Counted from the stretch's first letter, positions 1 through 6,592 are shown. The stretch: 6,731 nt of DNA from an uncultured Eubacteriales bacterium (GCA_902775835.1 CACYNZ010000204.1:1-6731); one strand, 5' to 3'. Numbers and translations are program-made. Notes: generated from the sequence alone by a model not told the origin.

Positions 1-2801
1 TGAATGAGGCGGGCTATGACACGCTCACCGGCGCCATTTCCTACCGCGTGACAGAAGACGGAACCTATATTGTGCCCCTGTATCCCTTTGACGAAAACGG
101 CCAGCGCGTGGCAGATCCCATCTGGGCCGAGTATGAAATGGACGCATCCGGCGTGCTTCACCTGAAAGGATACGCGGTCTTCGACGCCATGACCGGCATG
201 CTCTCCCGCAGGGCAGCCATTGATCTAGACGATTTTGCGGGCATCACCTTCCTGAATGAATACAGGAACCTGACAAGGGACGAATACGGTGAGATCCTGG
301 CCTTTGACGACTGGGCAGAGGATACGCACCGGGACACCCAGTGGAAGGCCCGAACGGATGCGGACCGCACCCGGTTTCTGCCAAGCTTCGCCCTGGAAGC
401 TTCCCACGCGGAAAGCCTGTACGCCGCCTATGAGCTGACCGACACCCAAGGCAGTTACTGGATGTCCGAGCTTGTGCCCCTGGACCAGGGCGGCATGTCA
501 TTCTATCAGCCGGACCTTTCCGTTGCCGCGGGCCTTGCGGGTACCGGCGCTGCCCTGGAATACCTTCCGGAAAGCCATTCCGCGCTTGTGAGCCTTTCCC
601 TGACCAATGTGTCCGGTCAGGCGCAGTCCTATATGCTGAAAGGATCCGTCCATGACGACGACACCTTCAGCGGGCTGAAGGCAAACGGCCGGGACATTGC
701 CGTTCACATGCAGTGGCTCCTGACCGGAGACGACGGGGCACTTGTGCGTGAGCCTTTCCGGATACAGGTGGAAAACGGGCAGACCGCCTGTCTGCTCTTT
801 GAGCTTGACGCGCAGACCATGAAGGATTTTGACCCGGAAGAACGACTTGAGGAGATCACCGGTGCCCTTTATGTGTCCGGAGCGGAGGATGACCTGGGGA
901 GCAGCATGGAATTTCTGATCCGTACGGATTTTCCTCTCCATGCCCTGCTGGCCGAAAATGCGGACGCACCGGACAGTGTTCCAGCATCCCCTTCCTGTGA
1001 GCTTGTCATGCCTGCCCTCAGCGGAAAGGCATTCAGCGGAGCCGGGCTTGCGGCGCTGCGTCCCGCGGAAAGCGCCGAAAACAGCCGGCTGATCGTGAGC
1101 CTTGCGCTGAAAAACACTACCGACGCGCCCATATCATTCCTGATCCATGATATGACACTCAACGGCGTTCCCGTGCAAGGGTCTGCCATGAGCACAGAAG
1201 GAACCGGTGAAATCAGCCCGGATACACAGAAGCGCACCCTGGCGCCGGGTGAAACCGGATCTGCCAGCGTGAGTCTGAAATACGAGGACGTGATGCAGCT
1301 CATGCCGGATGTCTCCGTCCAGGACATCGGCTTAAGGCTCAGCGTCCAGCAGATTGAAGCGGGCACGTCCCATGTCCTGTCCACGCTCCCCCTGCATTTC
1401 GGCACAGACATTTCCCTGGAAGACTTCTGTTCCGAAGCTTCTGTCCTGCCGCCCCAGGAGCTGGTGGACCTGGGCCGGGCATCCCATGCACTGGATGCCT
1501 CCTCCGAAAAGATGCTGCTGGACACGGAGAAGTGCCGGCTCGCCCTGCAGGGCATGTGGCTCATGGGCCGGAACATGGTCATGCTGCTGGAGGCGGAAAA
1601 CCGCACATCTTCCGGCCTGAATCTGTATCTCGGCCAGGCGGGCATGGACGGCATGCCGGCGGTGATCGGACAGAGCCGGGACACTTACGCGCTGGTGCGC
1701 AACCGGCGCTGTGAAGTGCTCGGCCTCACTGCATCCCCGTGGCCCGTGGGCACCGGTGTGAACCAGACAGTACATGCCGGGGAGAAAACCCGCTTCTACG
1801 TCTCCATCGCTCCGGAAAGCCCGGAACAGACAGAAGTCCGGGAGCTGAGCTTTCACGCGTTTCTCTACGACACGGACAGTCCGCTGGACTGCCTGTACAC
1901 GGATGCCATCCGCATTGCCACCGACGAGCCGGCCCCGCTGCAGGAAGACCTGATGGGCTTTGCTGAGGCCGGGGACTTTCAGATCCGGGCCGGCCAGGGA
2001 GTGCTTCCGCCTCCGGCGAAGATTCTCTCTGAAACCGGTTTCACACTTCCCGATCCGCTGCCCGCGCCTATACGGCTGACTCTGACCCCCGGGGAAGGCG
2101 AAAAAGTTCAGGCCGGATACGCGGCCATATTCCGCCGGGTATCCTCGGATGCGGAGCTTGCAGGCATGAACATTCTCAACACCACGGACATGCTGACAGG
2201 CGGCCCCAGGATTTCCTTCAGCCATGGACACGCCTGGCTGATCTATGAAGCCTATGTCATGCTCGACCCGGACAGTGACGGCACCGCTTCCGCCCTTTAC
2301 CCCATGGTCCGGCCTGTGCTGGAGACCGAAAGCGGGCGCATGCCCATGGTTATCGCCGACACCTTCCTTCAGGACAGCCGCCTGGAAATCATCCAGAGCG
2401 GCGGGCATCTGTCGCTGCTTTCGGGTACATTCCCGGGAGCCGTGCTGGGCGGGGGCATTGGGTCCATCACCCTGGAAATGGACATGAATACCCGATCCGG
2501 CAGAATGACCTCCATGAAGCAGGCCGGAGACGACTATGCCGCCCTTGCCGGCGTGATCGCCCAGCATGCCAGCCTCATTCCCGAAGACACATCACCGGAG
2601 GAGATCGGACGGTTCCTGAACGGCGACGCCCCCGGCACTGTGCTGAACCAGGTGCTGTATCTCGGGGACGGCAGCGTACAGCTTACAGCCGAGCCGGTCA
2701 CAGACCCGGAACAGCTTGTGGTCGCGTTCCTGTATCTGACCACAGACGGATTCCTGCGCTGCACACAGCCCTGTCCCCTGCTTTCCTTCCCTGCCGAATA
2801 A
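1..2801 (+). CDS. Large protein of unknown function with Ig-like beta-sandwich repeats (5' end outside the window)
   Basis: The reading frame is open to the left edge: codons from position 3 (Asn-Glu-Ala-Gly-Tyr...) run without a stop into the GTG at 48, so that GTG is almost certainly internal and the true start lies outside. It ends at TAA 2799-2801. Counting from the GTG, 917 residues are visible. I do not recognise a family. The visible part has no obvious membrane segment, is acidic, and reads as mostly beta strand. Three stretches share a pattern of an alternating hydrophobic strand ending in Asn-x-Ser/Thr (SLSLTNVSG ~183, SLALKNTTD ~351, LLEAENRTS ~513), later a short charged or glycine-rich turn leading into another strand (VENGQTACLLF ~241, LAPGETGSASVSL ~398, VHAGEKTRFYVSI ~575), as in Ig-like domains of secreted Clostridia proteins (FxLYD/DUF4352-like folds). 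A C-terminal region (~665-917) is also strand-rich and ends without a sorting signal. Extracellular or envelope location is inferred; an N-terminal signal or anchor would be outside the window. Confidence 0.85.
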   Translation, partial: NEAGYDTLTGAISYRVTEDGTYIVPLYPFDENGQRVADPIWAEYEMDASGVLHLKGYAVFDAMTGMLSRRAAIDLDDFAGITFLNEYRNLTRDEYGEILAFDDWAEDTHRDTQWKARTDADRTRFLPSFALEASHAESLYAAYELTDTQGSYWMSELVPLDQGGMSFYQPDLSVAAGLAGTGAALEYLPESHSALVSLSLTNVSGQAQSYMLKGSVHDDDTFSGLKANGRDIAVHMQWLLTGDDGALVREPFRIQVENGQTACLLFELDAQTMKDFDPEERLEEITGALYVSGAEDDLGSSMEFLIRTDFPLHALLAENADAPDSVPASPSCELVMPALSGKAFSGAGLAALRPAESAENSRLIVSLALKNTTDAPISFLIHDMTLNGVPVQGSAMSTEGTGEISPDTQKRTLAPGETGSASVSLKYEDVMQLMPDVSVQDIGLRLSVQQIEAGTSHVLSTLPLHFGTDISLEDFCSEASVLPPQELVDLGRASHALDASSEKMLLDTEKCRLALQGMWLMGRNMVMLLEAENRTSSGLNLYLGQAGMDGMPAVIGQSRDTYALVRNRRCEVLGLTASPWPVGTGVNQTVHAGEKTRFYVSIAPESPEQTEVRELSFHAFLYDTDSPLDCLYTDAIRIATDEPAPLQEDLMGFAEAGDFQIRAGQGVLPPPAKILSETGFTLPDPLPAPIRLTLTPGEGEKVQAGYAAIFRRVSSDAELAGMNILNTTDMLTGGPRISFSHGHAWLIYEAYVMLDPDSDGTASALYPMVRPVLETESGRMPMVIADTFLQDSRLEIIQSGGHLSLLSGTFPGAVLGGGIGSITLEMDMNTRSGRMTSMKQAGDDYAALAGVIAQHASLIPEDTSPEEIGRFLNGDAPGTVLNQVLYLGDGSVQLTAEPVTDPEQLVVAFLYLTTDGFLRCTQPCPLLSFPAE

Positions 2802-2840
2802 GCCACCACGGAAAACACCTGAGGCCGGGACACAAAACCC

Positions 2841-2869
2841 GTGACAAGCCCCATATTCTATGCTAGAAT
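2841..2869 (+). promoter_or_regulatory. Sigma-A type extended -10 promoter driving degV
   Basis: GTGACA (2841-2846, five of six matches to TTGACA), a 17-base spacer, then TAGAAT (2864-2869, five of six matches to TATAAT), preceded by TGC, which gives an extended -10 element (TGnTAGAAT). The expected transcription start is near 2876, giving a leader of about 90 bases before the degV ATG. There is no clear terminator after the upstream gene (stop at 2801), so read-through from it is possible in addition. Confidence 0.75.
2855..2869. promoter_or_regulatory. Perfect dyad over the degV -10 element, candidate operator
   Basis: ATTCTA-TGC-TAGAAT is a perfect 6+3+6 inverted repeat whose right arm includes the -10 hexamer. 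A repressor bound here would block the promoter. It may also be partly a by-product of the -10 consensus, because TAGAAT itself supplies one arm. I do not recognise it as a known operator; it does not match the FapR or FabT patterns I know. Confidence 0.35.
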
Positions 2870-2877
2870 GTTCACGT

Positions 2878-2896
2878 TTTCATGCTCTGCATGAAA
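2878..2896. repeat. Perfect 8+3+8 inverted repeat at the degV transcription start
   Basis: The arms TTTCATGC (2878-2885) and GCATGAAA (2889-2896) are exact reverse complements around TCT. It lies a few bases after the predicted start of transcription, so it could act as DNA (an operator) or as RNA (a stable 5' hairpin protecting the message). No T-run follows, so it is not a terminator. Confidence 0.5.
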
Positions 2897-2897
2897 T

Positions 2898-2936
2898 CCC
2901 GCTGTTACCACGCCTGCCGGCGGGTACTTTTCCCGC
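2898..2936 (+). promoter_or_regulatory. degV leader with two mutually exclusive hairpins
   Basis: CCCGC (2898-2902), GCGGG (2920-2924) and CCCGC (2932-2936) occur in series, so the middle segment can pair with either neighbour. The right-hand option has a 7-base loop (TACTTTT). A small CGCC/GGCG hairpin (2911-2922) competes with both. This is the layout of a switchable leader, but the stems are short, neither is followed by a T-run, and neither visibly covers the ribosome binding site at 2959-2964. No known riboswitch class is recognised. Confidence 0.25.
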
Positions 2937-2958
2937 ATCTGACAGGCCTTACATGGTT

Positions 2959-2964
2959 GAGAGG
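2959..2964 (+). promoter_or_regulatory. Ribosome binding site that sets the degV start
   Basis: GAGAGG lies 4 bases before the ATG at 2969. It supports that ATG over the in-frame ATGs at 2882 and 2891, which fall only about 6-15 bases after the predicted transcription start and have no room for a ribosome binding site of their own. Confidence 0.65.
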
Positions 2965-2968
2965 TTAT

Positions 2969-3808
2969 ATGAGAATCGCTATTTCTGCTGACAGTACCTG
3001 CGACCTCCCAAGGGAGTTATGTGAAAAGTATCAGGTTGCCATTTCTCCTCTGAGCATTCTGAAGGATGGTCAGAGCTTCAAGGACCAGCTGGAAATCACA
3101 CCGGCACAGGTCATTGAAGCCGCGGAGCACGGCAGCCATATCACGACGTCCGCCGTCAATGTTTCCGAATACGAACAGCTCTTCAGATCCCTTATGTCGG
3201 ACCATGATGCGGTCATTCATTTCTCGCTGGGCGCGGAGTTTTCCACTTCCTACGCCAATGCCTGCATTGCTGCCCGGCCCATGGAACAGGTGCACGTGAT
3301 TGACACGCGCAATCTGCATACCGGAAGCGCGCTTCCCCTGCTCCGTGCCTGTGAGATGGCCGCGGAAGGAGCGGAGCTGGGCGACATCCTGCTGGAGGTC
3401 AGCCGGATCATTCCCCGGGTATGCGCCGGTTTCCTGACCACGGACATTGAATATCTGCGCAAGGGCGGCCGCTGTTCCAGCGCCGCTGCCTTTACGGCCC
3501 GGATCATGGGCATCCGCCCGTCCATTGACCTGATCGACGGCAAAATGGAGATGGGCCGCAAGTACCGCGGAAGCCTCGAGCACTCCCTCAAGCATTACCT
3601 GAAGGACCGTCTCTCGGATCCCGCGGCGGACCTGAGCCGCGCCTTTGTTTCCCACACCGTCTGCGACCCCAAGGCGCTGGACACGTTCCTCAGTCTGGTC
3701 CGGGAGTATTCCCCGTTCAAGGAAATCATCCTGGCGGACGCCGGATGCGTGATCTCCGCCCACTGCGGACCCGGTACCTTTGCCGTCTTCTATATGCGCA
3801 AGGGCTGA
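2969..3808 (+). CDS. DegV family protein, fatty-acid-binding (FakB-like)
   Basis: 279 residues, the usual length of the DegV family. Members bind one fatty acid; in Gram-positive bacteria with FakA they present it for phosphorylation so that exogenous fatty acids enter phospholipid synthesis. Cytoplasmic, with no signal peptide. Family landmarks in order: SADSTCDLP (6-14), the conserved TS after beta-2 (60-61), the serine-rich segment SLGAEFSTS (86-94), VIDTRNLHTG (110-119), EYLRKGGR (161-168), IRPSIDLIDGKM (182-193), and the C-terminal HCGPGT (265-270). T60/S61, the serines near 92 and H265 sit where characterised FakB proteins hold the lipid carboxylate. The common TSQPS form of the second motif is here TSAVN, a variant I associate with clostridial paralogues. 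The start at 2969 is chosen because the family N-terminus begins there and a GAGAGG site precedes it; the open frame reaches back to 2882 without family similarity. It has its own promoter and terminator. No fakA kinase is in the window, so the lipid-kinase partnership is inferred. Confidence 0.93.
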   Translation: MRIAISADSTCDLPRELCEKYQVAISPLSILKDGQSFKDQLEITPAQVIEAAEHGSHITTSAVNVSEYEQLFRSLMSDHDAVIHFSLGAEFSTSYANACIAARPMEQVHVIDTRNLHTGSALPLLRACEMAAEGAELGDILLEVSRIIPRVCAGFLTTDIEYLRKGGRCSSAAAFTARIMGIRPSIDLIDGKMEMGRKYRGSLEHSLKHYLKDRLSDPAADLSRAFVSHTVCDPKALDTFLSLVREYSPFKEIILADAGCVISAHCGPGTFAVFYMRKG

Positions 3809-3822
3809 AATCCTGCCATATG

Positions 3823-3852
3823 GCGCTCTCTCCGGAGAGCGCTTTTTGTTTT
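3823..3852 (+). terminator. Rho-independent terminator after degV
   Basis: A perfect 8-bp stem, GCGCTCTC (3823-3830) with GAGAGCGC (3835-3842), and a TCCG loop, followed at once by TTTTTGTTTT. It starts 14 bases after the degV stop. Confidence 0.93.
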
Positions 3853-3874
3853 GCTCTTCCGACTGCCGGCATGG

Positions 3875-3907
3875 AAAAAAAGGCGCCGGAGCATGCGCTC
3901 CGACGCC
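3875..3907 (-). terminator. Rho-independent terminator for the 5'-nucleotidase gene
   Basis: Read on the minus strand, a stem of 6+4 pairs with a single mismatch (arms 3897-3907 and 3882-3892, loop 3893-3896) is followed by seven T (complement of 3875-3881). It begins 24 bases after the nucleotidase stop and sits about 20 bases from the degV terminator, so the two convergent units are insulated by separate hairpins. Confidence 0.9.
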
Positions 3908-3931
3908 TTCATTCAGTTACGGGAATTTTTC

Positions 3932-5602
3932 TTATTCCGCATTCACGGAAACGATACGGCCCTGGCCGTAAGGATTCTCATATCCTTCGCCCACAACGCC
4001 GCCCAGGGTCCCGGTGATGTAATCGATGAGCACCTGGTTGTCCAGCTTCACGGATTCCTGCAGCACCTTGGCGCCACGGAACATGGTGTAGCCATCGCCT
4101 TCATCCAGCAGCTGATAGTTATGGGAAGCCAGCTTGTAGATCTTTTCGGGATCAATGGGTTCGCCCTTCACCAGCACGTTGCGCACGCGGCGTTCCATGG
4201 TCTCGTCAATATGATCGAACATCTTGTTCTCATCCTGCACGCAGGGAGTGGGAATGGTAGCGTCCACTTCCATGGTCAGGCCGGCCACATGGTCAAATCC
4301 GCCGAACTCGCCGGGCAGGGAGTGCACGGACCATTCCAGGGCATCCAGCACCTGCTGGCCGGTCACTTCGATCACGGTCAGGCTGTTGCCGAAGGGATGC
4401 ACGCGCAGAATGTCATTCAGGGTCAGATCGCCGGCAGGCAGCTGCACACGGATACCGCCGCCGTTGACAAACGCGATGTCGGCTTCACCGGACTGATCCA
4501 GATACGCGTCAGCGCACAGGTCGCCCAGGTTGGTCTCAGTATTGCGGATAATACGGACGGGCTTACCGTCAGAGGTGAAAGCGGTGGGATCGTTGATGAT
4601 CAGGTCCACAGCGGTCTTGGCCACCACGGTATTGAGCTTCTCATCCAGAACAGCCATCTGAGCGGCGACAGCTTCGGAACCCACGTTATTCAGAGCCAGG
4701 AGCTTGGAAGCGGGGATATCGGAATCCCAGCCGAACAGTTCAGACTTGATGCTGCCATCGGTTCCGATGGTCAGAGCGCCGATGTGACCGAACTTCGTGC
4801 CGCAGCCAGAACGGACGACATCCTTGCCTTCCTTGTTCTGCATAACCACCTGATCGGTGTCGTGGCTGTGTCCGTCAAGCCAGGCATCAATACCAGTGGT
4901 GTTGGCGATCACTTCGCTGTACATCCAGGGAGAGCACTCGGACTCGTTGCCCATATGGCCCAGCACGATCACGTAGTTCGCGCCTTCTGCGCGGACTTCG
5001 TCCACAGCCTTCTGCACGGCTTCGTACAGAGACGCGCCGGTCTCGTCCTGCAGGAATCCATAGATGAACTCGCCGTTCTCATTCATGAAATACCGGGGAG
5101 TGGAGGAACGCAGCGTCATTGGAGTGGTCACGCCCACAAAGCCGAACTTCACGCCGTCGATTTCCTTGATGATCCAGGGCTGGAAGACCAGTTCGCCTTC
5201 CTTGTTGAAGTTGCAGCTGATGTAGGGGAAGTTTGCCTTTTCAGCCAGCTTCAGGAAGTTGTCCATGCCGTAATCGAATTCATGGTTGCCGGGGATGGCA
5301 ATGTCATATCCGACAGCGTTCATGATGTCGATGATGGCTTCACCGGAGGTCATGGTGCCGATGGGTTCGCCCTGGATGGCATCGCCGTCATCCACGAGCA
5401 GCACATGGTTGTCAGCAGACAGTGCATCCTTCACGGCAGTCAGGCCGGCATAGCCCCAGCCCTGATCCACACCGCAGTGCACGTCGGAGGTGAACAGAAT
5501 CACCAGGTTCTTTTCCAGCGCAGGAGCGGCCGCCTCTTCTGCAAACGCAGTGCAGGACAGCAGCATGGCCAGAGTCAGGATAATTCCGATAAGCTTCTTC
5601 AT
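3932..5602 (-). CDS. Secreted 5'-nucleotidase / 2',3'-cyclic phosphodiesterase family metallophosphatase
   Basis: 556 residues, matching UshA/YfkN-type nucleotidases, which remove phosphate from extracellular nucleotides for nucleoside and phosphate salvage. Residues 1-21 are a signal peptide: MKK, a hydrophobic core, and an A-F-A cleavage site before EEAAAP. The metal-binding domain follows: TSDVH (D40, H42), DDGDAIQG (71-78), GNHEFD (105-110; H107 and D110 form the expected catalytic pair), GHMG (215-218) and GHSH (244-247). The C-terminal nucleotide-binding domain is intact: RNTETNLGDLCADA (353-366), NGGGIR (380-385), HPFGN (402-406), and GDGYTMF (502-508), whose Phe is a candidate base-stacking residue. 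ATG 5602 is chosen because the signal peptide starts there, GAGGTG precedes it, and the in-frame extension to 5704 crosses the promoter. No LPxTG or other C-terminal anchor is present, so it is probably released; LLSC at 14-17 is a weak lipobox alternative. Substrate range cannot be read from sequence. Confidence 0.94.
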   Translation of the reverse strand: MKKLIGIILTLAMLLSCTAFAEEAAAPALEKNLVILFTSDVHCGVDQGWGYAGLTAVKDALSADNHVLLVDDGDAIQGEPIGTMTSGEAIIDIMNAVGYDIAIPGNHEFDYGMDNFLKLAEKANFPYISCNFNKEGELVFQPWIIKEIDGVKFGFVGVTTPMTLRSSTPRYFMNENGEFIYGFLQDETGASLYEAVQKAVDEVRAEGANYVIVLGHMGNESECSPWMYSEVIANTTGIDAWLDGHSHDTDQVVMQNKEGKDVVRSGCGTKFGHIGALTIGTDGSIKSELFGWDSDIPASKLLALNNVGSEAVAAQMAVLDEKLNTVVAKTAVDLIINDPTAFTSDGKPVRIIRNTETNLGDLCADAYLDQSGEADIAFVNGGGIRVQLPAGDLTLNDILRVHPFGNSLTVIEVTGQQVLDALEWSVHSLPGEFGGFDHVAGLTMEVDATIPTPCVQDENKMFDHIDETMERRVRNVLVKGEPIDPEKIYKLASHNYQLLDEGDGYTMFRGAKVLQESVKLDNQVLIDYITGTLGGVVGEGYENPYGQGRIVSVNAE

Positions 5603-5608
5603 AAAACC

Positions 5609-5614
5609 CACCTC
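5609..5614 (-). promoter_or_regulatory. Ribosome binding site of the 5'-nucleotidase gene
   Basis: GAGGTG on the minus strand, 6 bases before ATG 5602, is fully complementary to the 16S anti-Shine-Dalgarno core. It fixes this ATG rather than the longer in-frame extension. Confidence 0.8.
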
Positions 5615-5651
5615 ATTTCCAAGTTGTATTAGGGGTAACAACAGCAGAAGA

Positions 5652-5680
5652 ATTATATCAAACCTGAACCGTGAAATCAA
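5652..5680 (-). promoter_or_regulatory. Consensus extended -10 promoter of the 5'-nucleotidase gene
   Basis: On the minus strand: TTGATT (5680-5675), a 17-base spacer, then a perfect TATAAT (5657-5652) preceded by TGA (extended -10). Transcription should start near 5645, leaving a leader of about 43 bases. The leader contains a weak GTTGT/ACAAC inverted repeat (5623-5642), too short to call an operator. No Pho-box-like direct repeat is apparent, so phosphate control is not indicated by the sequence. Confidence 0.85.
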
Positions 5681-5710
5681 CGCAATCGCAGCCTCAGTGC
5701 ACAAAACGCG

Positions 5711-5747
5711 AAAAAAAGCACTCCCCTGCCCTCAGGCAGAGGAATGC
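5711..5747 (-). terminator. Rho-independent terminator after the CofE-like gene
   Basis: On the minus strand a 13-bp stem with two G-T pairs (arms 5747-5735 and 5730-5718) closes a TGAG loop and is followed by seven T (complement of 5711-5717). It starts 9 bases after the stop codon and lies upstream of the nucleotidase promoter, so the two same-strand genes are separate transcripts. Confidence 0.93.
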
Positions 5748-5756
5748 GCATTTGCA

Positions 5757-6500
5757 TCAGAGGGGACGGATCAGAATCAGGGGCGTGAGCTCCCCGCCCT
5801 GTCCGGAAGGATTGTCCTTCATGGCGTCCTGGATCTGGTCGTCGGTGAGCGGGAAATCCGTGCACTTGCCCAGCTGGTTCTGGTCGATGTCATTGGCATC
5901 CATCAGCACCACGGGAATTCCCGTCTTCTTTTCCAGATCGTCGCACAGTTCCACAGGATTGTCATTGTTGATCAGTGCCAGTTCCTTGTAGCGGTCAAAG
6001 GCGGAACGGAAATAGAAGCCGTCAATGCCGGCCACGCCCTTTCCGCAGATCTTGTAGAACAGGCCGTGCACGCCAAAGGGCCGGGTCACCGCGGAAACCG
6101 CGGAGGCCAGAAGCACGCGCGGAACTCCGCACATGTCGATGGTGAGCTGCATCTTGTAGGGCTCATGCATGCCCACGCCGGTGGAATTGATGCCGGCGTG
6201 CCGGGACAGGAGCTTTGCCCAGAACCCGGGATGCACTTCATCCTTGGTCTTGACGTTTTTCGTGCACATGGCCATGACCTTGGCTCCGAAAGCCAGCACA
6301 TCGCCGGGACGCGAAATGGGAAGCACGTATTTTTTCACCAGTTCCGCCTGGTCTTCCCCGACTTCCACAAAATGGGTGTGGATGGCATAGCGGTCATACC
6401 TGCGTCCATCCCTTCCCGTAATGGTTCCACGGTCAAAGTATTCCACACCGTTTTCCACACGGCGCTGTTCTTCCAGATTCCGACTGTCGCTGCCTGACAT
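5757..6500 (-). CDS. CofE-like protein, F420-0:gamma-glutamyl ligase family (divergent Firmicutes branch)
   Basis: 247 residues, cytoplasmic, with no signal or membrane segment. It resembles the short Firmicutes branch of the coenzyme F420-0:L-glutamate ligase family. CofE itself joins glutamate to F420-0 using GTP and metal. Features seen: YAIHTHFVEVGED (38-50), the domain-opening RPGDVLAFGAKV (64-75), PYKMQLTIDMCG (114-125), GIDGFY (158-163), NPVELCDDLEKKTGIPVVLMDAND (181-204, ending in the DAND motif) and DNPSGQGGELTPLILIR (229-245). The nucleotide and metal signature segments I expect in archaeal or actinobacterial CofE (a D-S-N-type motif and a GRPWR-like segment) are not seen, so the substrate may not be F420. 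ATG 6500 is preferred: GGAAG lies 7 bases upstream, while the longer in-frame ATG at 6560 falls between the -35 and -10 boxes and would not be transcribed. Monocistronic. The family call is confident; the reaction is unknown. Confidence 0.8.
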   Translation of the reverse strand: MSGSDSRNLEEQRRVENGVEYFDRGTITGRDGRRYDRYAIHTHFVEVGEDQAELVKKYVLPISRPGDVLAFGAKVMAMCTKNVKTKDEVHPGFWAKLLSRHAGINSTGVGMHEPYKMQLTIDMCGVPRVLLASAVSAVTRPFGVHGLFYKICGKGVAGIDGFYFRSAFDRYKELALINNDNPVELCDDLEKKTGIPVVLMDANDIDQNQLGKCTDFPLTDDQIQDAMKDNPSGQGGELTPLILIRPL

Positions 6501-6507
6501 ATGCGCA

Positions 6508-6512
6508 CTTCC
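6508..6512 (-). promoter_or_regulatory. Ribosome binding site of the CofE-like gene
   Basis: GGAAG on the minus strand, 7 bases before ATG 6500. It is modest in strength but well placed, and together with the promoter position it decides the start. Confidence 0.55.
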
Positions 6513-6546
6513 ATTCAAAAAGACTGACCAATGACGGCCGGGACTG

Positions 6547-6576
6547 ATTGTAACACCCATGTTCCGGCTGTGTCAA
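6547..6576 (-). promoter_or_regulatory. Promoter of the CofE-like gene
   Basis: On the minus strand: a perfect TTGACA (6576-6571), an 18-base spacer, then TACAAT (6552-6547, five of six matches). Transcription should start near 6540, about 40 bases before the chosen ATG and downstream of the alternative ATG at 6560. Confidence 0.8.
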
Positions 6577-6592
6577 TTTTTCTGCCCGTCAG

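Noticed and set aside
1332..2567. 411-residue open frame on the minus strand opposite the large unknown gene
   Set aside because: Composition rich in Arg, Gly, His and Gln without family motifs; a codon-bias shadow of the plus-strand frame, with no promoter or ribosome site seen.
2807..2843. CACGG/CCGTG inverted repeat after the large gene as a possible terminator
   Set aside because: A short stem with a very large loop and no T-run; its right arm simply overlaps the -35 box of the degV promoter.
2882..2968. 29-residue N-terminal extension of DegV from the ATG at 2882
   Set aside because: It is in frame but unlike the family N-terminus, runs through the inverted repeats, and would start about 6 bases from the predicted transcript end with no ribosome site.
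3823..3907. Pair of hairpins between degV and the nucleotidase as a possible mobile-element end or CRISPR-like repeat
   Set aside because: The two hairpins are unrelated in sequence, each is followed by a T-run on its own strand, and they are explained as back-to-back terminators of convergent genes.
3851..5632. 593-residue open frame on the plus strand opposite the 5'-nucleotidase
   Set aside because: It is fully antisense to a gene with intact catalytic motifs. Its His/Gly/Val-rich composition is typical of a shadow frame, it has no ribosome site, and its start lies inside the terminator region of the convergent genes.
5490..6497. 335-residue plus-strand frame opposite the CofE-like gene and the 5'-nucleotidase start
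   Set aside because: It crosses two promoters, a terminator and the starts of both minus-strand genes, and shows no recognisable domain.
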